Shown here piece by piece: positions 35,183 to 43,906 of a stretch of 64,000 nucleotides of DNA. Origin of the DNA: Candidatus Woesearchaeota archaeon (lineage in GTDB: Archaea; Nanobdellota; Nanobdellia; Woesearchaeales; ARS49). The stretch spans positions 29,104 to 93,103 of the forward strand of contig JACQNC010000012.1 of assembly GCA_016203225.1 (NCBI GenBank), given 5' to 3'. The notes under the pieces are model-generated. The model saw only the letters and a list, made by a program, of their open reading frames with translations. It did not search any database and was not told the DNA's origin. Position numbers and translations under genes: made by a program. The number at the start of each line of letters is the position of its first letter. Within the stretch, counting starts at the first letter, position 1.

Positions 35183-35521
35183 CTAGTTCTGGAGTTCGAG
35201 TATGGCCGCGGCGAGGTCGCCTTTGTGCTTCTTGATTGATTTGAGCGCGTTCTCCTTGCTAGCGCCGGTCTGGTCCATGACTGCCTTGATGTCCTCGGGA
35301 TTTATGTCGGGTTCCTCGCTCCGGGCGCGTTCGTGGATGATGCCCGAGATCTGGAAAGTCTCCTGACCCATCATGTTCACCTTCGCGACGCTCGGGTTGG
35401 TGATCACGATTTCCTTGTCGTGGAGCCTGATGAGGACTTCTATGGCGTCGAGCTCTTCCTGTTGGATGCCGAGGCGTTTCATCGCCTTCTGCATTTCGCG
35501 GGGGTTCAGTCCGGGGATCAT
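35183..35521 (-). CDS. nac: Nascent polypeptide-associated complex protein (NAC)
   Basis: The archaeal NAC homologue binds ribosomes and emerging chains. The 112 residues have an N-terminal MIPGLNPREMQKAMKRLGI segment, the NAC beta domain (about 25-65, with VAKVNMMGQETFQISG), and a C-terminal UBA domain (about 72-112). A 12-bp hairpin lies immediately before its start codon. Confidence 0.95.
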   Translation of the reverse strand: MIPGLNPREMQKAMKRLGIQQEELDAIEVLIRLHDKEIVITNPSVAKVNMMGQETFQISGIIHERARSEEPDINPEDIKAVMDQTGASKENALKSIKKHKGDLAAAILELQN

Positions 35522-35574
35522 CAGAGACCACGCTCAGTCATGCTCATTTGGCGCGGTCTCTGAGTGTGCTCAGA
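35522..35574 (-). promoter_or_regulatory. Hairpin leader abutting the NAC start codon
   Basis: On the transcript, CAGAGACCGCGC (35562-35551) pairs with GCGTGGTCTCTG (35533-35522), 12 bp with one G-U, ending right before the ATG at 35521. An alternative hairpin TCTGAG/CTCAGA (35574-35569 with 35564-35559) shares bases with it, so the two cannot form together. It could act as a terminator for sec61beta or control NAC translation. Confidence 0.55.
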
Positions 35575-35618
35575 GCATTTGCCAAATTTCTTAGTCCGCA
35601 CGTAAATGCTCTGACACA

Positions 35619-35792
35619 TCAGAATCCGAGCACGGCTCTGCCGTAGATGTTCAGCAGGATCACGATTATGGCGACGACGACCGCGAGGATGATGACGTGG
35701 CCTGGTTTGAAACGGATCTTGCTCTGGTAGTCGTCGAAGTAGCGCGTCAGCCCCGCGCCGCTTGACGGAAGATTGACCCGCGGTTGTGCCAT
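35619..35792 (-). CDS. secG: Preprotein translocase Sec61 beta subunit (SecG)
   Basis: A 57-residue protein missed by length cut-offs. It has a cytoplasmic N-terminus with the conserved LPSSGAGLTRYFDD segment (about 8-21) and a single C-terminal transmembrane helix (about 31-50), exactly the archaeal Sec61beta form. It is a non-essential subunit of the SecYEbeta channel. The leftward TATA TTTTATATA (about 35815-35823) is about 26 bp from the ATG. Confidence 0.93.
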   Translation of the reverse strand: MAQPRVNLPSSGAGLTRYFDDYQSKIRFKPGHVIILAVVVAIIVILLNIYGRAVLGF

Positions 35793-35957
35793 GCGCTTGG
35801 TTTTCTGTCGTCGCTATATAAAATCTTCTGCTGGCAGTCGTCTGCGAACCCCTGCGCGATCTCCCCCGGCACGATTGACGTTGTGGTCTCGACAGAAAAG
35901 AAGCAACCACAACAAACCTACATAGGGCTGCAACGGATGCGGGGACGAAATGGAAAA

Positions 35958-36302
35958 GGTGGTTGGGTGGGAGTACGCTCCCTTCTGTCAGTCCGCACCG
36001 GTTGAATTCACGGTGTGCCAGGCGTTACCTGGCGGGACTGCGCCTGCATTCCACTATGCGGCCGTGTTGGCCTTGCACCGGCCGGTCCTGTCCGTTTCAT
36101 CGGTTCCTGCAAGCTCCTCGACCCGTTATCTCCGTCCACGTCGCCATGGACGTTCGGGATCTCATCGTGCGATCGCTTGCAGGCCGTGTCGTTTCTGTGA
36201 CGTTTGCCTTCCCTCGCGGGAACTCCGAAGAGCGGCCTTTTGATGGTGGGGAGACGTTCCTCAGCGATTGCTCACCGGCGGCAGGCTACCCACCCAACCG
36301 TG
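35958..36302 (-). ncRNA. rnpB: RNase P RNA (archaeal type A)
   Basis: The ends pair as P1: GGTTGGGTGGG (36299-36289) with CCCACCCAACC (35971-35961). Conserved elements in order: GAGGAACGTCTCCCCACC for the P4 5' strand, GTCACAGAAACGACACGG, GATGAAACGG, GGTGCAAGGCC, and GACAGAAGGGAGCGTACTCCC at the 3' end. TATA CTTTTATGC (leftward, about 36319-36327) places the start near 36300. RNase P removes tRNA 5' leaders; its protein Rpp29 is encoded near 63.3 kb. Confidence 0.93.
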
Positions 36303-36375
36303 TTTGTTCGTGATTTGTGAGCATAAAAGCTTTGTGGTTTAGGCACCAGAAAGATATGTTTCTATATGGAAAGAA

Positions 36376-37515
36376 TCAACGTTGGAATGTAAGAACCGTG
36401 AGTTCAGCCTTGCCCTGTCGCGCCTTGCGCTCGTTCTTGAGCGTGAACTTGTACTCCTGCGCATACTTCTTGATCGTATCAGCGCCAGTACGACAGATGA
36501 TGACGACCGTGCCGTTTTTCTTCATCACGAACTCCGCTTGGTAGAATACGTCCTTCATCATCGAATCGACGCGGAGCTCCGGCATGTCTTGCGCGGGTTG
36601 CGGCGGCAGCGTGACGAGCGTGTCGACAGCGTGCTTGCCGAACTTTGCGTCCAGGAACTCCAGATCCGTGCGCGAGAAAGTGAGCTGTTTGATCACGCCG
36701 GCTATCTTGGCGTTCTTCTTTGCCGCGCTGACGTTGTTGAACGAGGGATCCATGGCGAGGATGTTCGTTGCGTCTCCGCTGACGTCCTTGTCGATCTTTG
36801 CGAAGAATGCGTCCCAATCCGTCTGCTTGAGCGCAGGGAGTCTCCTGAACAGGAATTTCTCCTTCCCGAAATGGTGCGGCGAGCGTCTTGTCGCGAGAAG
36901 TGTCGCCTCGATCGGTATGACCCCGCTGCGGCAGAACGGATCAAGGAAAAGTTGTCCAGGAGCGTAACCTGAAAGCAGTACGAGCGAGGCGGCGACGTGA
37001 CCCTTCAATGCGTCAGGCCCCAGGAATATGCGGTAGTCTCGCTTGCCGAGGTCATCGCCTGACAGGTCGATGCCGAACGCGCCATACGCGCCGCGCACGA
37101 CAACGAGGAACGTGACGTCGGGCCGTTTGAGGTCGACTTTCGCCTTTGTGGATTCGTATATGGTTTCGCCTAGCTCGGCTTCGAGCTCCTGTCGTCCTTC
37201 GATGTCGAGGTCTGCTCGGACTACGAACGTGGCGTCTTCAGGCAACCAATCCTTGAGACTGACCTTCGCCAGTTGCGCGGTTACGGCCTTTGCGAGGCCC
37301 TTCGCTGGCTTGAATGAGAACAGCTCGAGCGCGACCCTGCTCGGGGTCTGCGCACGATAGATGTAGTCGCACGCCTGCAGCAAGGTATCGACAGAGAACG
37401 AAACTATCCCTGCGCCCGCTGACGCGTGGACGCCGAGCAATCTCCCGGCTTCGCTGGCGCAGACGTCCTCGAAGCCAGGGGCAGGGATGGAGATTATGGG
37501 GAACTTACTGGCCAT
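36376..37515 (-). CDS. THUMP-domain class I methyltransferase (Trm14/TrmG10-like)
   Basis: A 379-residue protein matching archaeal Trm14 and TrmG10 in size and layout: a ferredoxin-like plus THUMP domain (1-165), then a Rossmann domain with motif I DPFCRSGVIPIEA (about 192-204). The family makes N2-methylguanosine in tRNA with an N-P-P-Y catalytic motif, but here the equivalent site reads TLPPQ and motif I has Arg in place of Gly. Activity may be changed. The start lies inside the last 11 bp of gyrA. Confidence 0.82.
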   Translation of the reverse strand: MASKFPIISIPAPGFEDVCASEAGRLLGVHASAGAGIVSFSVDTLLQACDYIYRAQTPSRVALELFSFKPAKGLAKAVTAQLAKVSLKDWLPEDATFVVRADLDIEGRQELEAELGETIYESTKAKVDLKRPDVTFLVVVRGAYGAFGIDLSGDDLGKRDYRIFLGPDALKGHVAASLVLLSGYAPGQLFLDPFCRSGVIPIEATLLATRRSPHHFGKEKFLFRRLPALKQTDWDAFFAKIDKDVSGDATNILAMDPSFNNVSAAKKNAKIAGVIKQLTFSRTDLEFLDAKFGKHAVDTLVTLPPQPAQDMPELRVDSMMKDVFYQAEFVMKKNGTVVIICRTGADTIKKYAQEYKFTLKNERKARQGKAELTVLTFQR

Positions 37516-39958
37516 TCCCGTTCTCTTCTTCGACTATGAGCGCCGCGCTCATGACCTCGTCGCCGTCGTCGAGACGCATGACGCGCACGCCTTGCGTGTT
37601 CCTGCCGATCTCTGATATCTGGTCCGTCTTTGTGCGGATGATTATTCCGTTCTTGCTGATAAGCATCAGTCCGTCGCCGGGCACGACGCTCTTGACCGCC
37701 ACGACCTTTCCGGTCTTGTCCGTGATGTTAAAGTTGATGACGCCGACGCCGCCGCGGCCGATCAGGCGGTACTCTGAGACGGGCGTGCGTTTGCCGTACC
37801 CTTTCTCGGTGATGCTGAGAAGCATCTTGGTCTCGTCTGCTACGACCGCGCTGACGACCTTGTCGTCGCGGAGCTTGATGCCGATCACGCCGTACGCCGT
37901 GCGGCCCATCGACCGGACGTCGTCCTCCTTGAACCTGATTGCCATGCCGTTCTCGGTCGCGATGATGACATCCTGCTTGCTGTCCGTCAGTAGCACGCTG
38001 ATGAGCGCATCGTCGGGCTCGATGCCGAGCGCGATTATCCCGCCCCTGCGCGGATTGGAGAATTCCTCGAGCGAGGTCTTCTTGACCGTGCCTTTCTGCG
38101 TGACGAAGAACAGGCATTTCTTGGGATCGAATTCCGCTATCGGGATGAAGGTGTGAACCTTCTCGCCATCTTCGAGCTGCAGCAGGTTGACGATTGCCGT
38201 GCCTTTTGCCTGTCGCGATGCTTCAGGCAATTGATAGACCTTTATCCAGTGCACTTTGCCCTTGTTAGTGAAGAACAGTATGGATGAGCGCGTGTTCGCG
38301 ATGAACAGGTCCTCCACGAAGTCCTCCTCTTTGGTGCCGGTGGCGATGATGCCTTTGCCGCCGCGGCGCTGCTCCTTGTATGTATCGACTGTGAGGCGTT
38401 TCACGTAGCCGGCATGCGTGACAGTGACGACCATGTCCTCGGGCTTGATGAGCTCCTCTTCCTCGATCGCGTTCATCTCCGCTTCGATGATCTGGGTGCG
38501 ACGCTCGTCGCCGTACTTCTTCTTCAGTTCCTCGAGCTCCTGCGTGATGATGTGCAAGATGCGCGGTTCTTTCGCCAGTATGTCCTTGAGGTCTGTTATC
38601 AACGTCAGGAGCTCTTTCTGTTCCTCGCGGATCTTGTCCTGTTCGAGGCTGGTGAGTTTCTGGAGTTTCATGTCCAGGATTGCTTGGGCCTGGATCTCGG
38701 AGAGTTTGTACCTGCCCACAAGCCCGATGCGCGCGGCTTCCGCGGATTTGCTCTGCTTGATGAGCGCGATTGCGTTGTCGATGTCATCAAGCGCGATGAT
38801 CAAACCGGCCAGGACGTGACTCTTGTGCTCTGCCTCGCGGAGATCGAAAGCGGTGCGTTTCCTGACGATGTCGCGGCGGTGGTCTATGAAGTGCTGGGCT
38901 ATCTCCTTAAGGTTGAGGACTTTTGGCTGGTTGCCTACGAGCGCGAGCTGGATTATTCCGAACGTTGTCTGCATCCGCGAATGGGCGTATAGCTGGTTCA
39001 GGACGACATCAGAATTCGCGCCCGTCTTTAGTTCTATCACGATGCGCATGCCGTCGCGGTCGCTCTCGTCGCGGAGGTCGGAGATGCCTTGGACCTTCTT
39101 GTCGCGCACGAGGTCGGCGATCTCCTCGACGAGCTCGGACTTGTTTACTTGGTAGGGGATCTCTGTGATGATGAGTTTCTGCCTGGTCTTGGTCTCTTCG
39201 AGCTGGGCTTTTGCGCGGATGGTAAGCTTGCCGCGACCGGTCTTGTAGGCGTCCTTGATGCCCGCACGACCCAGGATTATACCTCCGGTCGGGAAATCAG
39301 GACCGTGCACGAACTGGAGTAGCGCGGTCACGTCCGCATCTGGGTGCTGGATGAGGTGCATTATTGCGTCAGAGACTTCGCGCAGGTTGTGCGGCGGGAT
39401 GTTGGTCGCCATTCCGACCGCGATTCCTGCGCTGCCGTTGACGAGCAGGTTTGGGACTTTTGACGGAAGCACGGACGGTTCTTTGCGGCTGCCGTCGTAG
39501 TTGGGGACCATACTCACGGTCTCCTTTTCGATGTCGGCCAGCATCTCCTCCGCGATAGCCGCGAGGCGCGCTTCTGTGTATCGCATGGCCGCCGCATTAT
39601 CCCCGTCGACCGAACCGAAGTTGCCTTGTCCGTTCACGAACGGGTAGCGCAGAGAGAAAGCCTGCGCCATACGCACCATCGTGTCATAGATGGCTGTGTC
39701 GCCGTGGGGGTGGTAGTTGCCCATGACCTCGCCCACGATCTTAGCGCTTTTGCGGAACGCCTTGTTGTGCGCGAGACCGAGCTCGTGCATGGAAAACAGC
39801 ACGCGCCGGTGGACCGGTTTGAGGCCGTCGCGGACGTCCGGAAGCGCACGACCTACGATGACGCTCATCGAGTATGCCAAGTAGGACTGCTTCATCTCGT
39901 CCTCGATTATGCGAGGCACGATGCGATTCTGCGGACTGGGTTGTGTTCCGTTTGCCAT
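37505..39958 (-). CDS. gyrA: DNA gyrase subunit A
   Basis: The cleavage subunit of a bacterial-type type IIA topoisomerase that introduces negative supercoils with GyrB. The 817 residues show the winged-helix domain with catalytic Tyr127 in MRYTEARL, and a C-terminal beta-pinwheel starting with the GyrA box QRRGGKG (about 530), which marks gyrase rather than topo IV. gyrB is not in the window. Such genes in archaea derive from bacterial transfer. It coexists with topoisomerase VI. A leftward TATA ACTTATAAAG lies at about 40010-40019. Confidence 0.97.
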   Translation of the reverse strand: MANGTQPSPQNRIVPRIIEDEMKQSYLAYSMSVIVGRALPDVRDGLKPVHRRVLFSMHELGLAHNKAFRKSAKIVGEVMGNYHPHGDTAIYDTMVRMAQAFSLRYPFVNGQGNFGSVDGDNAAAMRYTEARLAAIAEEMLADIEKETVSMVPNYDGSRKEPSVLPSKVPNLLVNGSAGIAVGMATNIPPHNLREVSDAIMHLIQHPDADVTALLQFVHGPDFPTGGIILGRAGIKDAYKTGRGKLTIRAKAQLEETKTRQKLIITEIPYQVNKSELVEEIADLVRDKKVQGISDLRDESDRDGMRIVIELKTGANSDVVLNQLYAHSRMQTTFGIIQLALVGNQPKVLNLKEIAQHFIDHRRDIVRKRTAFDLREAEHKSHVLAGLIIALDDIDNAIALIKQSKSAEAARIGLVGRYKLSEIQAQAILDMKLQKLTSLEQDKIREEQKELLTLITDLKDILAKEPRILHIITQELEELKKKYGDERRTQIIEAEMNAIEEEELIKPEDMVVTVTHAGYVKRLTVDTYKEQRRGGKGIIATGTKEEDFVEDLFIANTRSSILFFTNKGKVHWIKVYQLPEASRQAKGTAIVNLLQLEDGEKVHTFIPIAEFDPKKCLFFVTQKGTVKKTSLEEFSNPRRGGIIALGIEPDDALISVLLTDSKQDVIIATENGMAIRFKEDDVRSMGRTAYGVIGIKLRDDKVVSAVVADETKMLLSITEKGYGKRTPVSEYRLIGRGGVGVINFNITDKTGKVVAVKSVVPGDGLMLISKNGIIIRTKTDQISEIGRNTQGVRVMRLDDGDEVMSAALIVEEENGNGQ

Positions 39959-40085
39959 GAAAAAGAGGGTCCAAAACCGACGCCCTTCAGGATGAAATAA
40001 CTGCGATTTCTTTATAAGTCTTTCTATCTTAAAATGCGCTTATGGAGCTTAAAACGGGGTTTAAATGCACTTTTGGACAGACGAG

Positions 40086-40229
40086 TTAGCGCCCAGAAAT
40101 GATGTTTTGGTGCACCAAGAAGCTCTTCGGGCAGTAGACACATTTCTTGCGCGATTCGCGGTCAACGGGCTTCAAGGAGTTGTACTTCATAGGGTTCTTG
40201 CAATGGGGACAACGCACGGTGAGCATCAT
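40086..40229 (-). CDS. Small zinc-ribbon protein (47 aa)
   Basis: A 47-residue protein with CPHC (Cys7/Cys10) and CVYC (Cys30/Cys33) knuckles, a typical zinc ribbon. Its tandem ATG codons overlap the ScpB stop by 4 nt, so it is co-translated with the ScpB gene. DNA- or RNA-binding is likely but unproved. Confidence 0.8.
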   Translation of the reverse strand: MMLTVRCPHCKNPMKYNSLKPVDRESRKKCVYCPKSFLVHQNIISGR

Positions 40230-41485
40230 TGTTTCTCTCCCTCGTCGTTCTGATCGCCACTCGTCTCCTCGTCCCCTGTTTGCTCGTCCTCAACAGGATT
40301 TCCCACAGCGGGATTGTCGCGTTCTTCCGTAATCGAGCCTTCAGCATGTTCCTCATCTGGGCCTGGTTTGTGGCCGTGCACGAGCTCTTCGACGCGCTCA
40401 TCGATCTTTTTCTGCACGTCCTCAGTCACGCCTTCGGGGAAGATACCTTTGCCGCCGAACTCGCGCGATTTCTCCGTTCCAGCGGCGATCTTCACTGCCC
40501 GTTCTTCGGACTGTTCTTCTACGGTCTCGGGTTCCGCGTGCTCTTCGGCGATCTCTGCTGCGGCTTCTTTGCGCGCTTCCTCGATGACTGCTGATTCAGG
40601 AGCGGGTTGTTCCGGGGCTGCGAGGATTGGTTCTGTCTTAGGCGCGGCTTTCTTGGTTTTCTTGCGCTTCCCGCCAGGCATTGGCGCAGGCTCCACTTCC
40701 TCTTCTCCGTACGTCTCGAGACCGGCTGTCTTGATGACCTCGATCTGCGGACTCAACATTGCTGGACCTTCAGGCGCGGGCGTCGTTGGATATGTCTGGA
40801 GCTTGTGCCTGTCGCCTTCGTCATCGACGAGGTCGATCTCGGGCAGTTTCGCGAGTTCCTCGTCCAAGCGTTTGTGTTCGGCTTCGACATGTTTCTTGTG
40901 CTCCTCGTCACGTATCTTCATCTGTTCGTGCTGTTCAAGCATTGCATCTTGTTTCGATTCGATCTCGCCCTCTTTCTCCTGTATGGCTTTCTCGAGCGCG
41001 AGGACGTTTGAGAATTTCTGTTTCAGTTGGTCCTCAGGGATGTCGAAGTAGTCGAAGAACTTCTGCGCGAGCCTGATCATCTTCGTCCGTCCGTGCTTGA
41101 CGCGCGTCAAGAAACCGTCCTGCTCGAGCAGTGCCAGGTGGTCATACGCCTTGTTTGTCCTGACCTTGATTATGTTGCTCTGGAGCACGGGCGCCTTGTA
41201 CGCGATCACGGCGAGCGTCTCCATCACGGATTTCGGGAGCTCGGTCTGCGTGACGATCTTCCTCACGGTCGACAGGAACGCTTCGCGCACCGTGAGTTTC
41301 CAGGCCGTGCCGTCCTGGACGATCATCAGGGAGCTGTTGCGGGAGTCGTATTCGCCTTTGAGTTCCTGGAGAAGCGGGATGACTCTATCTTCGGGGATCT
41401 TGACGAGTTTCGCGAGCTCGCTGGTCTCGATCTTCCTTCCGACCGAGAACAGGATGCTCTCCACCTGTTTTTTGAGTTCGTCCAT
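40226..41485 (-). CDS. scpB: ScpB-like chromosome segregation protein with long acidic tail
   Basis: Residues 1-160 are the tandem winged-helix core of ScpB (conserved VMETLAVIAYKAPV near 88-101), the kleisin-associated subunit of SMC condensin. The remaining 260 residues are a Glu/Lys/Pro-rich tail with a coiled-coil start (165-215), then disordered; typical ScpB proteins are about 200 residues. No ScpA or SMC gene is adjacent. The next gene upstream overlaps by 1 nt and also carries a winged helix. Confidence 0.88.
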   Translation of the reverse strand: MDELKKQVESILFSVGRKIETSELAKLVKIPEDRVIPLLQELKGEYDSRNSSLMIVQDGTAWKLTVREAFLSTVRKIVTQTELPKSVMETLAVIAYKAPVLQSNIIKVRTNKAYDHLALLEQDGFLTRVKHGRTKMIRLAQKFFDYFDIPEDQLKQKFSNVLALEKAIQEKEGEIESKQDAMLEQHEQMKIRDEEHKKHVEAEHKRLDEELAKLPEIDLVDDEGDRHKLQTYPTTPAPEGPAMLSPQIEVIKTAGLETYGEEEVEPAPMPGGKRKKTKKAAPKTEPILAAPEQPAPESAVIEEARKEAAAEIAEEHAEPETVEEQSEERAVKIAAGTEKSREFGGKGIFPEGVTEDVQKKIDERVEELVHGHKPGPDEEHAEGSITEERDNPAVGNPVEDEQTGDEETSGDQNDEGEKQ

Positions 41486-42054
41486 CAGGCTGCGTATGTG
41501 GTCCCTGACTTCTTAATCCTGTTGTCCATGACGAGCTTCTCTAGGAATGGCGGGATCTTTTCGGCGGGAAGGCCTGCGATCTTCGCGAGTTCCTCTGCTG
41601 TCTTTGGGCTTTGTTTGCATGCGTAGATGATAAGGTTGTGGAGGACGTTCACCGCGTTCATGTCTATGACTTGGTTCGTCGCCTTGAGGTTCTTGAGCGC
41701 CATGTCGACCGCATGCAGGCGCGCCTGGAGGTCGTTGATCAGGCCTTCGAAGTCTTTGGCCGGCATCTTGAGCTCCAGCGGCTCGAGGATCTCGACGCTT
41801 CCGGGCATGGCGTCGAAACAGAACGCGATCAGGTGATAGGCGTCCTTGAATGTCATGTCGAGTTCGACGAAGGTCGCGTAGAGTTCGCCGCGTTTCTCTG
41901 CCGAGGCGTACTCTTCCTTGTGGATCTGGACAGTCTTATCGTCCTTCAATCGCGAGACGTAGTCGCGGAGCGTCTTCTCGACGTGTTCCTTTGGGACGCC
42001 GAGCATCTCGATGATGACTCGTGCACGGATCTTCTGGATGAGCTGTTGCTCCAC
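41485..42054 (-). CDS. Winged-helix partner of ScpB (189 aa)
   Basis: A helical protein ending in a winged-helix-like segment (SPKTAEELAKIAGLPAEKI and onward, about 147-189). Not a recognisable kleisin. It begins with GTG, about 26 bp after TATA-like CTTATTAAAG (about 42074-42083), suggesting a leaderless GTG start. The stop overlaps the ScpB start by one base (TGATG), so it leads the operon and may work with ScpB. Confidence 0.75.
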   Translation of the reverse strand: MEQQLIQKIRARVIIEMLGVPKEHVEKTLRDYVSRLKDDKTVQIHKEEYASAEKRGELYATFVELDMTFKDAYHLIAFCFDAMPGSVEILEPLELKMPAKDFEGLINDLQARLHAVDMALKNLKATNQVIDMNAVNVLHNLIIYACKQSPKTAEELAKIAGLPAEKIPPFLEKLVMDNRIKKSGTTYAA

Positions 42055-42086
42055 GCCGTTTTCAGGCAGTCGGGCCTTTAATAAGC

Positions 42087-42674
42087 TTATCGTCTCCAGA
42101 TGAGCAGCGCTCCGAGGACGCCGACTACGCCAACCATGAGCCAGACAGACCAGCGCTTTGATGCGAGCGACTTCGACTCGCGGGCCGTCGCTTTCGTCGC
42201 TGCGCCGATCGTGCCCTGTTTCTGCTCGATCCTTGGCTCCTGAGCAGAGGGTTGCATCTCTTTCGGCGCATTGTCATTTGAAACGACCACGATAGCGACC
42301 TCTGCTTCATCATCTTCTGAGGTCGTGTCTTCGCAATCGATCGAGATCAGGCGGGCGTGGAGGAGCAATGTCCTTGTCTGGTTGGTGCGCGGCGTGAAGC
42401 TCTTTGGCTTCGTGTTGGTCGTGTTCAGGGGTTTCTTGGCGATGCGTCCGTCGTCCCAGGTCGCGCCGTACTCGATCGTGAATTTCTTCCGCTGAACCGT
42501 CAGGTTGGGTGTGAATGCGAAGCTTGTTCCGGAACCTACCGTGGCGGGAGCTTCCAGTTGAATGCCTGCCGCGCAGCTCGCATTGATGATATCCAGCTGA
42601 ATTGGGATGGTTTGCTGCGCATTGACTGCTATGCTCCCCATCACGAGCAGGATTATTGTCGGGATCAATCGCAT
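42087..42674 (-). CDS. Secreted, C-terminally anchored surface protein
   Basis: A 195-residue protein with an N-terminal signal peptide (about 1-19, cleavage after VNA), an extracellular beta-rich Thr/Asn-rich domain with two Cys (34 and about 113), a low-complexity stalk, and a C-terminal transmembrane helix followed by RR (about 173-195). It is a type I membrane protein, perhaps part of the envelope. No family recognised. Confidence 0.75.
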   Translation of the reverse strand: MRLIPTIILLVMGSIAVNAQQTIPIQLDIINASCAAGIQLEAPATVGSGTSFAFTPNLTVQRKKFTIEYGATWDDGRIAKKPLNTTNTKPKSFTPRTNQTRTLLLHARLISIDCEDTTSEDDEAEVAIVVVSNDNAPKEMQPSAQEPRIEQKQGTIGAATKATARESKSLASKRWSVWLMVGVVGVLGALLIWRR

Positions 42675-42828
42675 GCACGAGTGACGCGATGTCGCGTTGA
42701 TATGTGTTGCCCCGAAAAATCCGGAAGCTTTCCGACGACAACCGGAAAAAACCGGCCTTTCACCACTCGGAAATGCGAAACAAAGTTCTTAAACGTCCTA
42801 ATAAAAAGAATGCACGGGGGTCCCGCGA

Positions 42829-43260
42829 ATGGGCATCTTTGACGCATTCAAGAAAAAGAAAGAATCTGCAGAGCTTCCGCCACCGCCGATGCCTGATCTC
42901 GGCCCTGAGCTTCCACCCTTGCCTGAGCAGTCGATGGAAGCTCCCGAGCCTCCCCAGGAATTGATGCCCGAAGCTCCAGAGACGCCGGAGCCCATGCACG
43001 AGGAACCCACCGCACATGAGGAGCGTGAAGCTCCGGTGCGTACGGACGAAGGCCCGTTGTTCGTCTCTGTCCAGGATTATCAGACCATCCTGAACAGCGT
43101 GAACATGATCCGTTCAAAGCTCGGCGATGCCGAGGATTCGTTCAAGAAACTCCACGACATCAAACAAGGACAGGAGAAGGAATTGGAGGACTGGCGGTCC
43201 ACTTTGGAGGACGTGCAGCGCAAGCTCACGTACGTGGACGAGGTCCTGTTCGGGAAGTGA
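42829..43260 (+). CDS. Proline-rich plus coiled-coil protein, cluster gene 1
   Basis: A basic N-terminus (MGIFDAFKKKK) could touch membrane lipids; residues 13-75 are Pro/Glu-rich and disordered, and residues 78-143 are a coiled coil. The C-terminal part is paralogous to the next gene: both begin with an FV..x(D/E)Y motif and share E(L/F)EDW/EAW about 45 residues later. Part of a three-gene operon; function unknown. Confidence 0.78.
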   Translation: MGIFDAFKKKKESAELPPPPMPDLGPELPPLPEQSMEAPEPPQELMPEAPETPEPMHEEPTAHEEREAPVRTDEGPLFVSVQDYQTILNSVNMIRSKLGDAEDSFKKLHDIKQGQEKELEDWRSTLEDVQRKLTYVDEVLFGK

Positions 43261-43270
43261 GGTGACCATC

Positions 43271-43504
43271 ATGGATGATCGCAAGGAAATGCCGGTGTTT
43301 GTCAAGCTCGATGAGTATAAGGACCTGACCGACATCATAAATCTCGCGAAGGAGAAGGTGCAACAGGCCAAGGCCGTGCTGAACCGCATCAACCAGCTCA
43401 AGATGCAGGAAGACGCCGAGTTCGAGGCTTGGCAGAACGAGCTGTCCGAGATCGAGAACAAGATCGACGACATCGACAAACGCTTGCTGGAGCCCGAGAT
43501 ATGA
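43271..43504 (+). CDS. Coiled-coil protein, cluster gene 2 (77 aa)
   Basis: A short protein, nearly all coiled coil, whose PVFVKLDEY start and conserved Trp match the C-terminal domain of cluster gene 1. A GAGGTGA Shine-Dalgarno, overlapping the stop of gene 1, precedes the ATG. It overlaps gene 3 by 4 nt. Homologous short chains in one operon suggest a hetero-oligomeric coiled-coil complex. Confidence 0.78.
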   Translation: MDDRKEMPVFVKLDEYKDLTDIINLAKEKVQQAKAVLNRINQLKMQEDAEFEAWQNELSEIENKIDDIDKRLLEPEI

Positions 43505-43860
43505 AGGAAGGGCACGCATTCTATGCAGCCATCCACGAGCCGCGCGAACTGCGCAAGGACGTCCTGCTCAGCCAGAAGAGCATCCTGGATAGTCTGAAGA
43601 AGTATGAGCACATCCGTGCGATCCGCGCGGAGAAGGAGATGCGTGCACAGGAGCTCAGGAAGATGCTCGCTGCGGTCCGTCTTGTCGTGAATCAGATGAA
43701 GACCATGTTGCCCGCGAGCGCGGTCAAGAGCAAGCTCCCAGAAACCAGGCAAGCGCCTACACCCTCTGCGAAAGCCGAGGCGCGCCAGCGCAAGACCAAA
43801 CTGCAGATCCTCGAGGACGAATTGGCGAAGATCGAGGGCAAGCTGACTTCTTTGGAGTGA
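43501..43860 (+). CDS. Coiled-coil protein, cluster gene 3 (119 aa)
   Basis: Two helical segments (about 15-70 and 88-119) joined by a Pro/Ala-rich linker. It overlaps gene 2 by 4 nt. No family recognised; the genomic context makes it a likely partner of genes 1 and 2. Confidence 0.78.
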   Translation: MKEGHAFYAAIHEPRELRKDVLLSQKSILDSLKKYEHIRAIRAEKEMRAQELRKMLAAVRLVVNQMKTMLPASAVKSKLPETRQAPTPSAKAEARQRKTKLQILEDELAKIEGKLTSLE

Positions 43861-43906
43861 ATTTCAGCAACATTTTTAACGGGGATGACGACCATGCGCA
43901 TCCTGC

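Noticed and set aside
35963..36313. Open frames on the plus strand across 35.95-36.31 kb
   Set aside because: They are shadows of RNase P RNA on the minus strand; pairing ends and conserved motifs explain the sequence.
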